A stretch of 64,000 nucleotides of DNA from Saprospiraceae bacterium (lineage in GTDB: Bacteria; Bacteroidota; Bacteroidia; Chitinophagales; Saprospiraceae), in NCBI GenBank assembly GCA_021604865.1, contig BQJU01000016.1, forward strand, positions 1 to 64,000, read 5' to 3'. Below are positions 9,736 through 17,918 of the stretch, one piece after another; within the stretch, counting starts at the first letter, position 1, and each line of letters opens with the position of its first letter. Position numbers and translations under genes: made by a program. The notes beneath the pieces are model-generated. The model was not told the origin of the DNA and did no database searches. It saw nothing but the letters and a program-made list of their open reading frames with translations.

Positions 9736-11850
9736 ATGATAAGCAATATTAAATATATCATAGCAATCTTTTTGGTAGGGATGATATCCACCGGATTGTT
9801 ATTCACTTCCTGTAACAAGGATGATGATGATGCGGGTAGCAGCCTTGTCATTCTCAATAGCTTTGGCCCTTCTCCGGCTTTACGAGGGGGACAGCTGAAG
9901 TTCATCGGTCAAAACCTGGATCAGGTAACCTCCATTGTCCTTACGGATAATGTGCAGGTATCCAACTTTGTGACCAAAACAGATGAATTAATAGAAATCG
10001 TCGTTCCCGAAGAAACGGTGGATGGTTTTGTGACTTTGAAAACGTCTCAGGGCGATATCACCACCAAGACGATGCTGACTATTTCGGAACCAATTTCTAT
10101 CGACACCATTACCCCTGGCCAAGCACGCCCGGGGACGGTAATTGCCATAGAAGGAGATTACCTTAATTTGATAAAAGAAGTCATCTTTAGTGCGAATGTA
10201 GGGGTAGGAGATACCGCCTTTATTAGCCACTCCAAGGAGAAAATTGAAGTGATGGTTCCGGAGAAGGCTCAAACGGGTTTTGTCACCGTCTCAAACGGTG
10301 AAGCCGATCCGATTCTGGTTACCTTTACAACAGAATTGAATGTTACACTGCCAGCCATAACTGAATTTTCTCCCAATCCGGTGAAAGCGGGTACAACTTT
10401 AACGATTCAAGGTACTGACCTGGACCTGACCAAAGAAATTGTATTCGGAGGGGGCAATCGCATAACTGACTTCGCAAGTCAAACCGCAGATAAGATTGAG
10501 GTTACCGTTCCTACTGATGCCAAAGATGGTAAATTTAGATTGGTTGTTGCTTCACTAGTGGAAGTTGAAGCAACTGATGATCTAGTGATGTCCGTACCTA
10601 CCATTAGTGGAATTGCGCCCAATCCAGTAAAGAATGGACAAAATATAACAGTCACTGGCGGGGATCTGGATCTGGTTACTTCAATTTCTTTTGGAGGGGA
10701 TAAAGTAGGCGAAGTGGTCAGCCAATCAGCTGCGGAAATCGTTGTAAAAGTACCGATTGATGCGACCGAGGCAGTGGTGAATTTTGCTACGGCTGCTGAC
10801 AAGTCAGTTTCTTCTTCCGAGGTGCTTAGTTTGGTAAAACCCAGCATTTCTGGGATAGCACCAACTGAAATTCAGGTGACAAACGAGTTGAGCATTACCG
10901 GTGAAGATCTGGATGTGGTTGCCAGTGTGAAATTCACAGGCGATGTACAGGCCGACGTCAATAGCGCATCAGAAACAGAAGCACTGGTTACCGTGCCAGT
11001 TGGAGCCGCCACTGGCCCGATTACAGTTGTAATGATCAATGGCGATGAAGTGACTTCGGCGGAATCACTTACGGTGTTGGCTTCTACTTCGGCGGTCATT
11101 ACCGATATGCCCGAATCAGCTGGCCCTGGCGATATGATTAGTATCATTGGTGAAAACCTGGATGAAGTCACTGAAATAATTTTCCCGGTTGATGTTCCGG
11201 CTACTATGTACGGGCAAAAGACCTCAACATTGATAGAAGTTTTTATTCCTTCAAATGTACAAACCGGTATTGGTACACTCATTTTGATTACTTCCGATGG
11301 CCAGATGGTAGTATCTCCAGAGATCAACATTCAAGGTGTTGATCCGGTGGCAGACCCTGATTTGGTCTTTTTCAATTTTGATAATCTGGGGTTATGGTGG
11401 AATGATGCCGGTACACCGGAAAATGAACCTAGCCTAAGTTTGGATGGCACCAACTACTTCCGCATCAATCAGGCATGTGATGGTTGGACCGGCTTCTTCT
11501 GGAGAAATGGTCAGGATAATTTCCCTGCTGCTACTATTGGAACGAATATTAATGGGTATGTATTCAAATTCGATGTCAATGTTTTGGAACCCATCACGGG
11601 TGGCGAATTTGCCTGGCGCCTCAAAGGCTCTGAGGGCGACTTCTGGTATTATTGGAAACCTTGGGAAAGCACTGGTTCCTACCAAACCAATGGCTGGATC
11701 ACGATCACTATTCCTTTAAATCAATTCTTGGCAGATGGCAGTCCCATCATGGATATGAATAGTATAAATGAAGACTTTGGGGTAGCATTCAACAATGGTG
11801 CCGCAACAGTCAATGCTTGTATTGATAACGTTAGATTTGAATTGCAATAA
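9736..11850 (+). CDS. Surface glycan-binding lipoprotein with six tandem IPT domains
   Basis: The protein is 704 residues from the ATG at 9736; a TTG two codons upstream also opens the frame, but the ATG is the better start. The lipoprotein signal ends LLFTSC (Cys26), followed by an acidic KDDDD export tag. Six IPT/TIG repeats follow, each with a start like ITEFSPNPVKAGTTLTIQG or ISGIAPNPVKNGQNITVTG and a GxDLDxVxxIxF core. The final 170 residues (from about DPDLVFFNFDNLG) form a Trp-rich domain matching the C-terminus of the preceding SGBP. The stack of IPT domains probably acts as a stalk holding the binding domain away from the membrane. It ends the susC operon and is followed by a strong terminator. 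Confidence 0.88.
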   Translation: MISNIKYIIAIFLVGMISTGLLFTSCNKDDDDAGSSLVILNSFGPSPALRGGQLKFIGQNLDQVTSIVLTDNVQVSNFVTKTDELIEIVVPEETVDGFVTLKTSQGDITTKTMLTISEPISIDTITPGQARPGTVIAIEGDYLNLIKEVIFSANVGVGDTAFISHSKEKIEVMVPEKAQTGFVTVSNGEADPILVTFTTELNVTLPAITEFSPNPVKAGTTLTIQGTDLDLTKEIVFGGGNRITDFASQTADKIEVTVPTDAKDGKFRLVVASLVEVEATDDLVMSVPTISGIAPNPVKNGQNITVTGGDLDLVTSISFGGDKVGEVVSQSAAEIVVKVPIDATEAVVNFATAADKSVSSSEVLSLVKPSISGIAPTEIQVTNELSITGEDLDVVASVKFTGDVQADVNSASETEALVTVPVGAATGPITVVMINGDEVTSAESLTVLASTSAVITDMPESAGPGDMISIIGENLDEVTEIIFPVDVPATMYGQKTSTLIEVFIPSNVQTGIGTLILITSDGQMVVSPEINIQGVDPVADPDLVFFNFDNLGLWWNDAGTPENEPSLSLDGTNYFRINQACDGWTGFFWRNGQDNFPAATIGTNINGYVFKFDVNVLEPITGGEFAWRLKGSEGDFWYYWKPWESTGSYQTNGWITITIPLNQFLADGSPIMDMNSINEDFGVAFNNGAATVNACIDNVRFELQ

Positions 11851-11886
11851 AAGTACGTAACGCTATTAAATTCCCTCTTACAACAA

Positions 11887-11919
11887 ACCGGTATCGAATA
11901 CTTCGATGCCGGTTTTTTT
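11887..11919 (+). terminator. Rho-independent terminator of the susC operon
   Basis: ACCGGTATCGAA (11887-11898) pairs with TTCGATGCCGGT (11902-11913) with one G-T wobble and a three-base loop. A run of seven T (11913-11919) follows. It lies 37 bases after the SGBP stop codon. Confidence 0.9.
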
Positions 11920-11921
11920 AC

Positions 11922-11964
11922 GTACCTGCCAATTTAATCCGTACCTGCCAATTTTAATTGGCAG
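11922..11964. repeat. Short tandem GTACCTGCCAATTT repeat with a palindrome
   Basis: GTACCTGCCAATTTAAT at 11922 is repeated at 11941 with one extra T. The second copy forms a palindrome, CTGCCAATT (11945-11953) with AATTGGCAG (11956-11964). It lies between two convergent operons and could serve as a second termination hairpin. Confidence 0.6.
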
Positions 11965-11986
11965 ATTCCTAACTCCATCATTGCAT

Positions 11987-12048
11987 TAAGTGCATGTTTG
12001 AAGGTCAAACTTTTTCGTCATCAAAGCCGACCTCCAAACATGCACTTA
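11987..12048. repeat. Palindromic dispersed element, short form (copy B)
   Basis: TAAGTGCATGTTTGAAGGTC (11987-12006) pairs with GACCTCCAAACATGCACTTA (12029-12048) with one mismatch around a 22-base loop. It is inverted relative to copies A and C. It ends 7 bases from the stop codon of the AGE gene and probably terminates that operon. Confidence 0.85.
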
Positions 12049-12054
12049 GAGCAA

Positions 12055-13284
12055 TTAGTACAAACTTAGCCGCCGCCTCATCTCCATACACATCCGCCCA
12101 TTGTGATAAGGCGCTTTCCAGGGACCCGCCTTATCTTCCATAAGGTTGGGTTTTTCATGTTGATCCACAAGCCAAAACCATTCACCGCCTTTGGGGTCTT
12201 TAAGGTGCTTTTTGATAAAAGACCAGCTTTGTTGTGCTGCTTGTAAATAGTGGTCTTTCCCGGAGAGGAGCCAGGCATTGTGGAATCCAACGACCGCTTC
12301 AGCTTGAGGCCACCAGTGTTTGTCTGTATTTCTATGTCCGTTATATTCAATTTCATGGTTGAGCCCTCCATTAGGAGCAAGGCCCTCTTGTAAAGTTGCC
12401 TCAGCCATTTGTACAACTACCGGAGCTACGCGTTTTTTTAGGGACTCATCGCCCAGCACTTCGGCGGCTTCCCACAATAACCAGCTGCATTCAATGTCGT
12501 GGCCATAAGAAATATGGGAGGCCGATAAATTCCATTCCTGATCAAAGAAAAGATTTAGGTGATGATGCTCTGGATCGATGAATTTTTCCAGAAAACAAAC
12601 GATTAATTTGGTCAATGCCAGACTCACCGCTTCATGTGGGCAGGCACGATATAGATTCGTGTAAGCCTCTAACACATGTAGGTGAGTATTCATGGTTTTG
12701 GCTGCATTGGCATCCTTTTCACTCAACCTGAGGTCGTGCATCGTTTGCCATTCGCGGTTAAAGGCTTCGTAATAGCCGTCGGTCTTCCGGTCGTAGCTAT
12801 ACTTTTCAATTAACCAAAAGATTTCAAATACAGTATTTAAAGCCTCCTGGCTTTGAGTTAGCATATAATATTCTGAAAGGGCATAAATAGTAAATGCCTG
12901 AGCATATATTTGTTTTTTTGTTTGGACCGGTTCTCCTTTATAGTCCAACATCCAAAAGACGCCACCTTCCAGGGGATCGACAAAATGTTGTTTTAGGTAT
13001 TGATAGGCCCGATCGGCCGTGTTTTTATAGCCATAATTATCAGATAACCGGGCAGCAGCAGCAAATGTCCACAAAATTCGGCTATTTAAAATGACACTTT
13101 TATCGGCTTCGGCATGCAGCTGACTCTGGCCATCCATTCTGCCATAAAATCCGCCATTTTCCCAATCAATCATTCGGTTCTGCCACCAATCCAAAATATG
13201 ATCCAACTCCTCTTGGAATTCCTCTTTTAGTCCGATTAATTGCTGGTTATCAAGTGTTTGGCCTTCTGGTTTAATTGGTTTCAT
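12055..13284 (-). CDS. AGE-family cellobiose/mannobiose 2-epimerase
   Basis: The 409-residue cytoplasmic protein is an (alpha/alpha)6-barrel of the N-acylglucosamine 2-epimerase superfamily, at the length usual for cellobiose 2-epimerases. The catalytic histidines are in place: THLHVLEAYTN (His203), SYGHDIECSWLL (His262) and APYHNGRMCM (His394). KHWWPQAEAVVGF is the typical aromatic substrate-site motif. With GH130 and the symporter next to it, the expected reaction is beta-1,4-mannobiose to mannosyl-glucose, as in B. fragilis mannobiose 2-epimerase, which feeds the phosphorylase. It is the last gene of the GH26 operon, 60 bases after GH130. Activity on cellobiose or lactose is also possible. 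Confidence 0.9.
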   Translation of the reverse strand: MKPIKPEGQTLDNQQLIGLKEEFQEELDHILDWWQNRMIDWENGGFYGRMDGQSQLHAEADKSVILNSRILWTFAAAARLSDNYGYKNTADRAYQYLKQHFVDPLEGGVFWMLDYKGEPVQTKKQIYAQAFTIYALSEYYMLTQSQEALNTVFEIFWLIEKYSYDRKTDGYYEAFNREWQTMHDLRLSEKDANAAKTMNTHLHVLEAYTNLYRACPHEAVSLALTKLIVCFLEKFIDPEHHHLNLFFDQEWNLSASHISYGHDIECSWLLWEAAEVLGDESLKKRVAPVVVQMAEATLQEGLAPNGGLNHEIEYNGHRNTDKHWWPQAEAVVGFHNAWLLSGKDHYLQAAQQSWSFIKKHLKDPKGGEWFWLVDQHEKPNLMEDKAGPWKAPYHNGRMCMEMRRRLSLY

Positions 13285-13322
13285 GTTAAAGACTTTATTG
13301 GTTCAGCAAATTCAGTTTGGTG

Positions 13323-13350
13323 CTTTGATAAATCCCGCGATTTGTCAAAG
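13323..13350. other. Intercistronic hairpin over the GH130 stop codon
   Basis: CTTTGATAAATC (13323-13334) and GATTTGTCAAAG (13339-13350) form a hairpin with one G-T pair and a four-base loop. It covers the GH130 stop codon, between GH130 and the epimerase gene. No T-tract follows it, so it looks like an mRNA-processing or stability element rather than a terminator. Confidence 0.5.
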
Positions 13351-14514
13351 AAGGTTCAAGTTTTTACGAATCAGCTCATTCCGATTCTTTACACTGTCTG
13401 CAGAAAATAAGGCATCAGGTGGTGTATTCATGACATAATCCAAGAGCCGTTCAATTGAAGAGGTAGCTACATGCATCCGCGTGTCTGAGGAGGCATAATA
13501 GATGAAAACCTCACCACCTGGATTCACAATCCAACCATTACTAAAAACCACATTCGAGACATCACCGACTCTTTCCGCACCTTGAGGAGCAATGAAGTGT
13601 CCTCCCGGGGCATGTGTGATTTTCCAGGGCATTTTAAGGTCAGTTAAAAACAAATAAAGGACATAACGTAAACCCGCAGCTGTATTGCGTACCCCGTGGG
13701 CCAGATGCAACCAACCTTTGTCGGTTTTGATAGGTGTCGGGCCTTGCCCGTTTTTAACTTCCTTGATCGTGTGGTATATCTTTTCGTCTACAATGGTTTC
13801 CTCTTTTACTTCGGCATTTTCCATATTATCCGTCAATCCCCAACCGATACCTCCACCACTGCCTACACTAATAAATCCATCTTGTGGCCGGGTATACAAG
13901 GCATATTTCCCATCGATGAATTCGGGATGTAATACCACATTGCGTTGTTGTCCCGAATAGGTCACCAGATCTGGCAATCGTTCCCAGTTGATGAGATCTT
14001 TGGTACGAGCAATACCGCATTGTGCTTCAGCGGCAGAGGTGTTATGAGGAAGAGACAGGTCTTTTCTTTCGGTACAAAATAAGCCATAAATCCAGCCGTC
14101 TTCATGCTCCGTAAGTCGAATATCGTATACATTGGTATCCCGTCTTCCAATTTCCGGCATACTGATTGGGTAGTCCCAGAAGCGAAAATTATCTACCCCA
14201 TTGGGGCTTTCAGCTATGGCAAAAAAGGATTTTCGGTCATTACCTTCTACTCGGACAGCCACAATATATTTACCTTTCCACAAGATAGCTCCGGCATTAA
14301 ATGTGGCATTTATACCTTGACGTTCCAACAATAAAGGATTGGTCTTTTCATGCAAATCGTATCGCCAAAACACAGGGCTATGTGCCGCGGTCAGGATTGG
14401 GTTTTTCCAACGATTATAAAGGCCATTTCCCCTGTCTTGTACTTCATTTTTACGCGTGAGCAATATTTCCTGCTCCTGGATAAGTTGATCTACTTTTTTC
14501 TGAAATTCAGTCAT
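13345..14514 (-). CDS. GH130 4-O-beta-mannosyl-glucose phosphorylase
   Basis: The 389-residue cytoplasmic protein matches GH130 subfamily 1. [20 protein letters not shown] and [12 protein letters not shown] are signature blocks. [19 protein letters not shown] puts an Asp at residue 131, the position of the proton-donor Asp in the B. fragilis enzyme. The family uses inorganic phosphate to split mannosyl-glucose into mannose 1-phosphate and glucose. The preceding symporter and following epimerase make the full path: mannobiose in, epimerized to mannosyl-glucose, phosphorolysed. Its start at 14514 leaves 101 bases to the symporter stop, a gap filled by a degenerate palindromic element. Confidence 0.93.
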   Translation of the reverse strand: MTEFQKKVDQLIQEQEILLTRKNEVQDRGNGLYNRWKNPILTAAHSPVFWRYDLHEKTNPLLLERQGINATFNAGAILWKGKYIVAVRVEGNDRKSFFAIAESPNGVDNFRFWDYPISMPEIGRRDTNVYDIRLTEHEDGWIYGLFCTERKDLSLPHNTSAAEAQCGIARTKDLINWERLPDLVTYSGQQRNVVLHPEFIDGKYALYTRPQDGFISVGSGGGIGWGLTDNMENAEVKEETIVDEKIYHTIKEVKNGQGPTPIKTDKGWLHLAHGVRNTAAGLRYVLYLFLTDLKMPWKITHAPGGHFIAPQGAERVGDVSNVVFSNGWIVNPGGEVFIYYASSDTRMHVATSSIERLLDYVMNTPPDALFSADSVKNRNELIRKNLNLL

Positions 14515-14559
14515 TCAATTTTCGTTTTAAACCGGAATACTTTTAATTAAACTCAGCCT

Positions 14560-14617
14560 GAGAACTTATTTGGCGGTCAGCTTTTGTAGCCAAGTAATTG
14601 GCCTTCAACTATGCTCT
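14560..14617. repeat. Degenerate palindromic element (copy D)
   Basis: GGCGGTCAGCTTTTGTAGCC resembles GGAGGTCGGCTTTTGTAGCG of copy C, and the far end TTGGCCTTCAACTATGCTCT resembles TTGGCCTCCAAACATGGTCT. At 58 bases it matches the size of copy B. It abuts the symporter stop codon inside the GH26-AGE operon. Confidence 0.6.
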
Positions 14618-16484
14618 AAACGCCAACATCCGCAGGCAATCTATCATACCACGTTTTTTTCAAAATGATGGTGCAAATGACCGCAATGCCAAGCGCAATG
14701 AGCATCGGAACCATTTCGAGCAAAACGATGTAAATTGGGAATATGACCAGCGCAGTTTGCCAAATGACCCCGATAACCACGTTAAACATATCCCGTTTGA
14801 AATTTTTGTTCTTTTCAAAAACCGGATCTTCGGCAACGACTTTATCGTGGATGGGTTTCCAAAAACCCCAGGGTTTGACGTTTTTATAAAAGTTTTTTAA
14901 AGTTTCTTCTTCAACTGGTGGTGCCATATAGGTTCCAATAATACAACCGATCACAGCTAGCAACAGCATCAACGGAAAGGTGTACAAATCAAGCACGCCA
15001 TCAAAAATAAAGCGGAACGACAAGGCGGGCACTAAACCACCTACCATACCCCAGAAAAAACCATGGCCATTGAATCGCCACCAATACCACTTCAGTAAGT
15101 TTGCTGCAACATAACTGCCATAGAGCCCCGAAACAATCCATTGTAGCACATCATTGACATCTCTGGCATAAAATCCTAGAACAATGCTAATGCCCACCAT
15201 CGTCAGTCCCGCAACATAATTCATCAGGGTGATGCTTTTATTTGGAGCATCGGGATTGATGTGTTTGAGGTAGATATCATTGACAATATAGGCCTGGGTT
15301 GCATTTAATGTGCCGGCAAAAGTCGACATAAAAGCCGCCAATAAACCAGCCAACAGAATACCCAAAAAGCCGATGGGAATAAACTCATTGATTGCGGAAG
15401 GCAAAATCTGTTCAAAGTCGATCTGGCCGCCTACCATCAGGTCTAACTGGTCAAAATACAGCAAGCCAAGTACCCCAAACCCGGCAATCATAAAATACCG
15501 GATGGGCATAAGTACCAGACTAACAGATCCACTCATTAATGCGGCCTCCCTGGGAGATTTTGCTGAAAGGATCTTTTGCATATCATAATTGGGAGCTGGT
15601 CCGGCAAGACTCACCAGTACACCCTTAAAAATCATCATCATAAAAAAAACGGTGAACAGACTAAAGCCATCGCTGGCAATCTTTTCATTGACCTCGGGAA
15701 TAATCGTCGTCCAGTCCAGGTCGAGCCGTTGACCAAAGAACGGGGTAAGCCATCCATCGGGTACCAGTAAATTATTATCCGCTATAGCATTCATAGCAAT
15801 AATGCCAATAATAACACTGGAAATAGCCATTAATACATACTGGATGAGATCAGCCCAAACAATACTCATCATGCCTCCCAGCAATGAATAAAATACGGCA
15901 AAACAAGTGAAAATGATGCCGTAAAAGTGAGGGACATACTCCAATGGAACATTAAAAGGGATGTAGGCTGAGACGTATTCCCAGGGAACAAAAATTTCTA
16001 CAAATTTACCAATACCAATGAATCCATAGGCCAGGTAACCCAAACCCATAATTATGGCAAATACAATAACAATACTATGCGAGAGTTGGGCTCCTCTTTT
16101 ATTGCCAAAACGAGTATTGATCCATTCTGCTCCTGTAGTTACATTTGACCTCCGTAGCCAGATAGACAAGAAAATCATCAGAAAAATCTGGTTAAATACC
16201 GGCCATAACCAAGGAATCCAGGCACTTTTTAGTCCATAAACAAAGAGTAAGGTTACCAGCCACATGGTCCCGGATATATCAAACATGCCCGAGGCATTAG
16301 ATAACCCCAGCATATACCAGGGCAGTTTATTGCCTCCCAGTAGATAATCTTTTTTGCTGCGTTCTGCTCGTTTTCTCAACACTAACCCAATGACTACGGT
16401 CGCCAGCAAATAGGCAAGAATAATTCCAATATCCAGTAATGATAATTTCATATTTGGCTTTTTTAACTTATCGTTCTTTGACAA
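14616..16484 (-). CDS. Sodium:solute symporter (SSS family), probable mannobiose importer
   Basis: The 622-residue inner-membrane protein has about 14 hydrophobic helices and opens with LSLLDIGIILAYLLATVVIG. GLSNASGMFDISGTMWLV and LLAGLLAAFMSTFAGTLNAT are typical of SSS transporters, the second carrying the Ser/Thr-rich segment of the sodium site. It is longer than the basic SSS core, with extra C-terminal helices. Lying between GH26 and GH130, it most likely carries mannobiose or related disaccharides from periplasm to cytoplasm, as the equivalent gene does in the B. fragilis locus. The coupling ion is inferred from family. Confidence 0.9.
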   Translation of the reverse strand: MSKNDKLKKPNMKLSLLDIGIILAYLLATVVIGLVLRKRAERSKKDYLLGGNKLPWYMLGLSNASGMFDISGTMWLVTLLFVYGLKSAWIPWLWPVFNQIFLMIFLSIWLRRSNVTTGAEWINTRFGNKRGAQLSHSIVIVFAIIMGLGYLAYGFIGIGKFVEIFVPWEYVSAYIPFNVPLEYVPHFYGIIFTCFAVFYSLLGGMMSIVWADLIQYVLMAISSVIIGIIAMNAIADNNLLVPDGWLTPFFGQRLDLDWTTIIPEVNEKIASDGFSLFTVFFMMMIFKGVLVSLAGPAPNYDMQKILSAKSPREAALMSGSVSLVLMPIRYFMIAGFGVLGLLYFDQLDLMVGGQIDFEQILPSAINEFIPIGFLGILLAGLLAAFMSTFAGTLNATQAYIVNDIYLKHINPDAPNKSITLMNYVAGLTMVGISIVLGFYARDVNDVLQWIVSGLYGSYVAANLLKWYWWRFNGHGFFWGMVGGLVPALSFRFIFDGVLDLYTFPLMLLLAVIGCIIGTYMAPPVEEETLKNFYKNVKPWGFWKPIHDKVVAEDPVFEKNKNFKRDMFNVVIGVIWQTALVIFPIYIVLLEMVPMLIALGIAVICTIILKKTWYDRLPADVGV

Positions 16485-16513
16485 CTCTCTACTAACACTT
16501 GCCCCAGTCCTTT

Positions 16514-17665
16514 CTACTTATTAATCCGATACATTTTGGGCAGTTGATTTTCAAATAACATCATCGGGTCCTTGCTGAATTCAATAAAATCTGGTGCGCA
16601 AGTATGACCGGGATAGGGCCCAAAATGATGGGAGACTCTGGAATTCCTCCACACCAATATCCAGGCAATTCCTGAAGCTACTGGGTCATTTTTAATAGGA
16701 TTTAGCAGACGTTGGGTCCACCAGGTATTTTCGGTAATCCCCTCCTGACCAGTTTCGGTAAGGGCCGCTACTTTGCCTTTTTCATTAGCCAATTCTACTA
16801 ACAGGCGCAGCCTTTTCACCAGGTCGTCAGAGGTTCCGTTTTCTGAGAGGTCGTGGTAGTCGTCAAGACCCAGGATGTCCACCCATTCATCGCCAGGATA
16901 ACACTCCAGGTAATGGGCTTTATCTTCAAAAATATCAGGAGAATAGCAGTATAGAAGATTGTGCAGTCCTTTGACATCACGTAAATAGCTGACCGTAAAT
17001 TGCCATAACGCTTTGTATTCTTCAGGTGTGCAATGTGGCTGGCCCCACCAAAACCAGGCACCTGTATGTTCATGGAATGGTCGAAAAATGATGGGAATTT
17101 CTTTTTGGAAAATGAAACCGACTCTAAGTTTTTTGACAAATCCCACAAAAAGATCAAGTTTGGCTTTGTAGGCTTCGTGGTTTTCTCCACCCGGTAAAAT
17201 GCTGGCGACAACATTACCTTCGATATCCCAGGCACTTTTGCCATTGATGAAATTGTCAAAATGCCAGCTGATGGTATTGATGCCTCCCATTTTAAAAGCT
17301 TCCTTTATCCAGTTTTGCATCTGATCAAAGGCTACCGTGTCAATGTTGAAAGGAGACTTGCCCAATTTGCTCAGATCCCATCCGTAAACAGCAGGTTGTT
17401 TGCCACATACATCAGCAACGTCAGACCGCGATTTATGCCAATCTTTCCACATCACCCCGTAAGCCAGGGCATCCTGTTGACCAAATAAGATGTGCTTTTT
17501 TGATAAATTTTTCAGATTGCTATATAGGGCTTTTGTTGCCTTTGTGGCATTGATATCAATCGGACCATCCTGAGCATAAAGAATGGGGTAGGGAACAATA
17601 AACAAACAAACCATCAAAAGACTCATGGTTAGGGTTTGCAGGGTAATCAGATTTTTATGCCTCAT
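16514..17665 (-). CDS. GH26 endo-beta-1,4-mannanase
   Basis: The 383-residue protein has an export signal (residues 1-31, ILYAQD) and the GH26 fold. Key motifs are HILFGQQDALAYG, PAVYGWDLSKLG, ISWHFDNFINGK, FRPFHEHTGAWFWWG with acid/base Glu199, and ALTETGQEG with nucleophile Glu304. GH26 enzymes cut beta-mannan by retaining hydrolysis, often releasing mannobiose, which fits the downstream pathway. The signal looks type I rather than lipoprotein, so the enzyme is probably periplasmic or secreted. It is the first gene of the minus-strand operon, 29 bases before the symporter, and divergent from the gene at 17919. Confidence 0.93.
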   Translation of the reverse strand: MRHKNLITLQTLTMSLLMVCLFIVPYPILYAQDGPIDINATKATKALYSNLKNLSKKHILFGQQDALAYGVMWKDWHKSRSDVADVCGKQPAVYGWDLSKLGKSPFNIDTVAFDQMQNWIKEAFKMGGINTISWHFDNFINGKSAWDIEGNVVASILPGGENHEAYKAKLDLFVGFVKKLRVGFIFQKEIPIIFRPFHEHTGAWFWWGQPHCTPEEYKALWQFTVSYLRDVKGLHNLLYCYSPDIFEDKAHYLECYPGDEWVDILGLDDYHDLSENGTSDDLVKRLRLLVELANEKGKVAALTETGQEGITENTWWTQRLLNPIKNDPVASGIAWILVWRNSRVSHHFGPYPGHTCAPDFIEFSKDPMMLFENQLPKMYRINK

Positions 17666-17880
17666 AACAAGTCGATAATTTTGAGCTTAAAGTTCCCTGA
17701 TCATTCCTGATATACCAGACGGGATAGTTTGCAAAAGATGGGGGTATTTGTTGCAATTGGGAACTTACCTGCCGTGCCCTGTTACAAATCCCCCTTTTTT
17801 TGTATGTTAGACCGACACAAAACCATGCTTATCCTGGATACCTTAGCCAATAGAATCTTTCAAGTTTCATCTATTTCCAG

Positions 17881-17906
17881 GCTGGTGATTTCACCAGCTT
17901 TTTTTT
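17881..17906 (+). terminator. Terminator-like hairpin in the leader of the 17919 gene
   Basis: GCTGGTGA (17881-17888) pairs with TCACCAGC (17891-17898), effectively a seven-pair stem with a four-base loop, followed by eight T (17899-17906). It ends 12 bases before the start codon of the DUF5060 hydrolase. No plus-strand gene precedes it in the 253-base divergent region, so it is either an attenuator in this operon's leader or a block on stray transcription. Confidence 0.65.
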
Positions 17907-17918
17907 ACAAATCATCCA

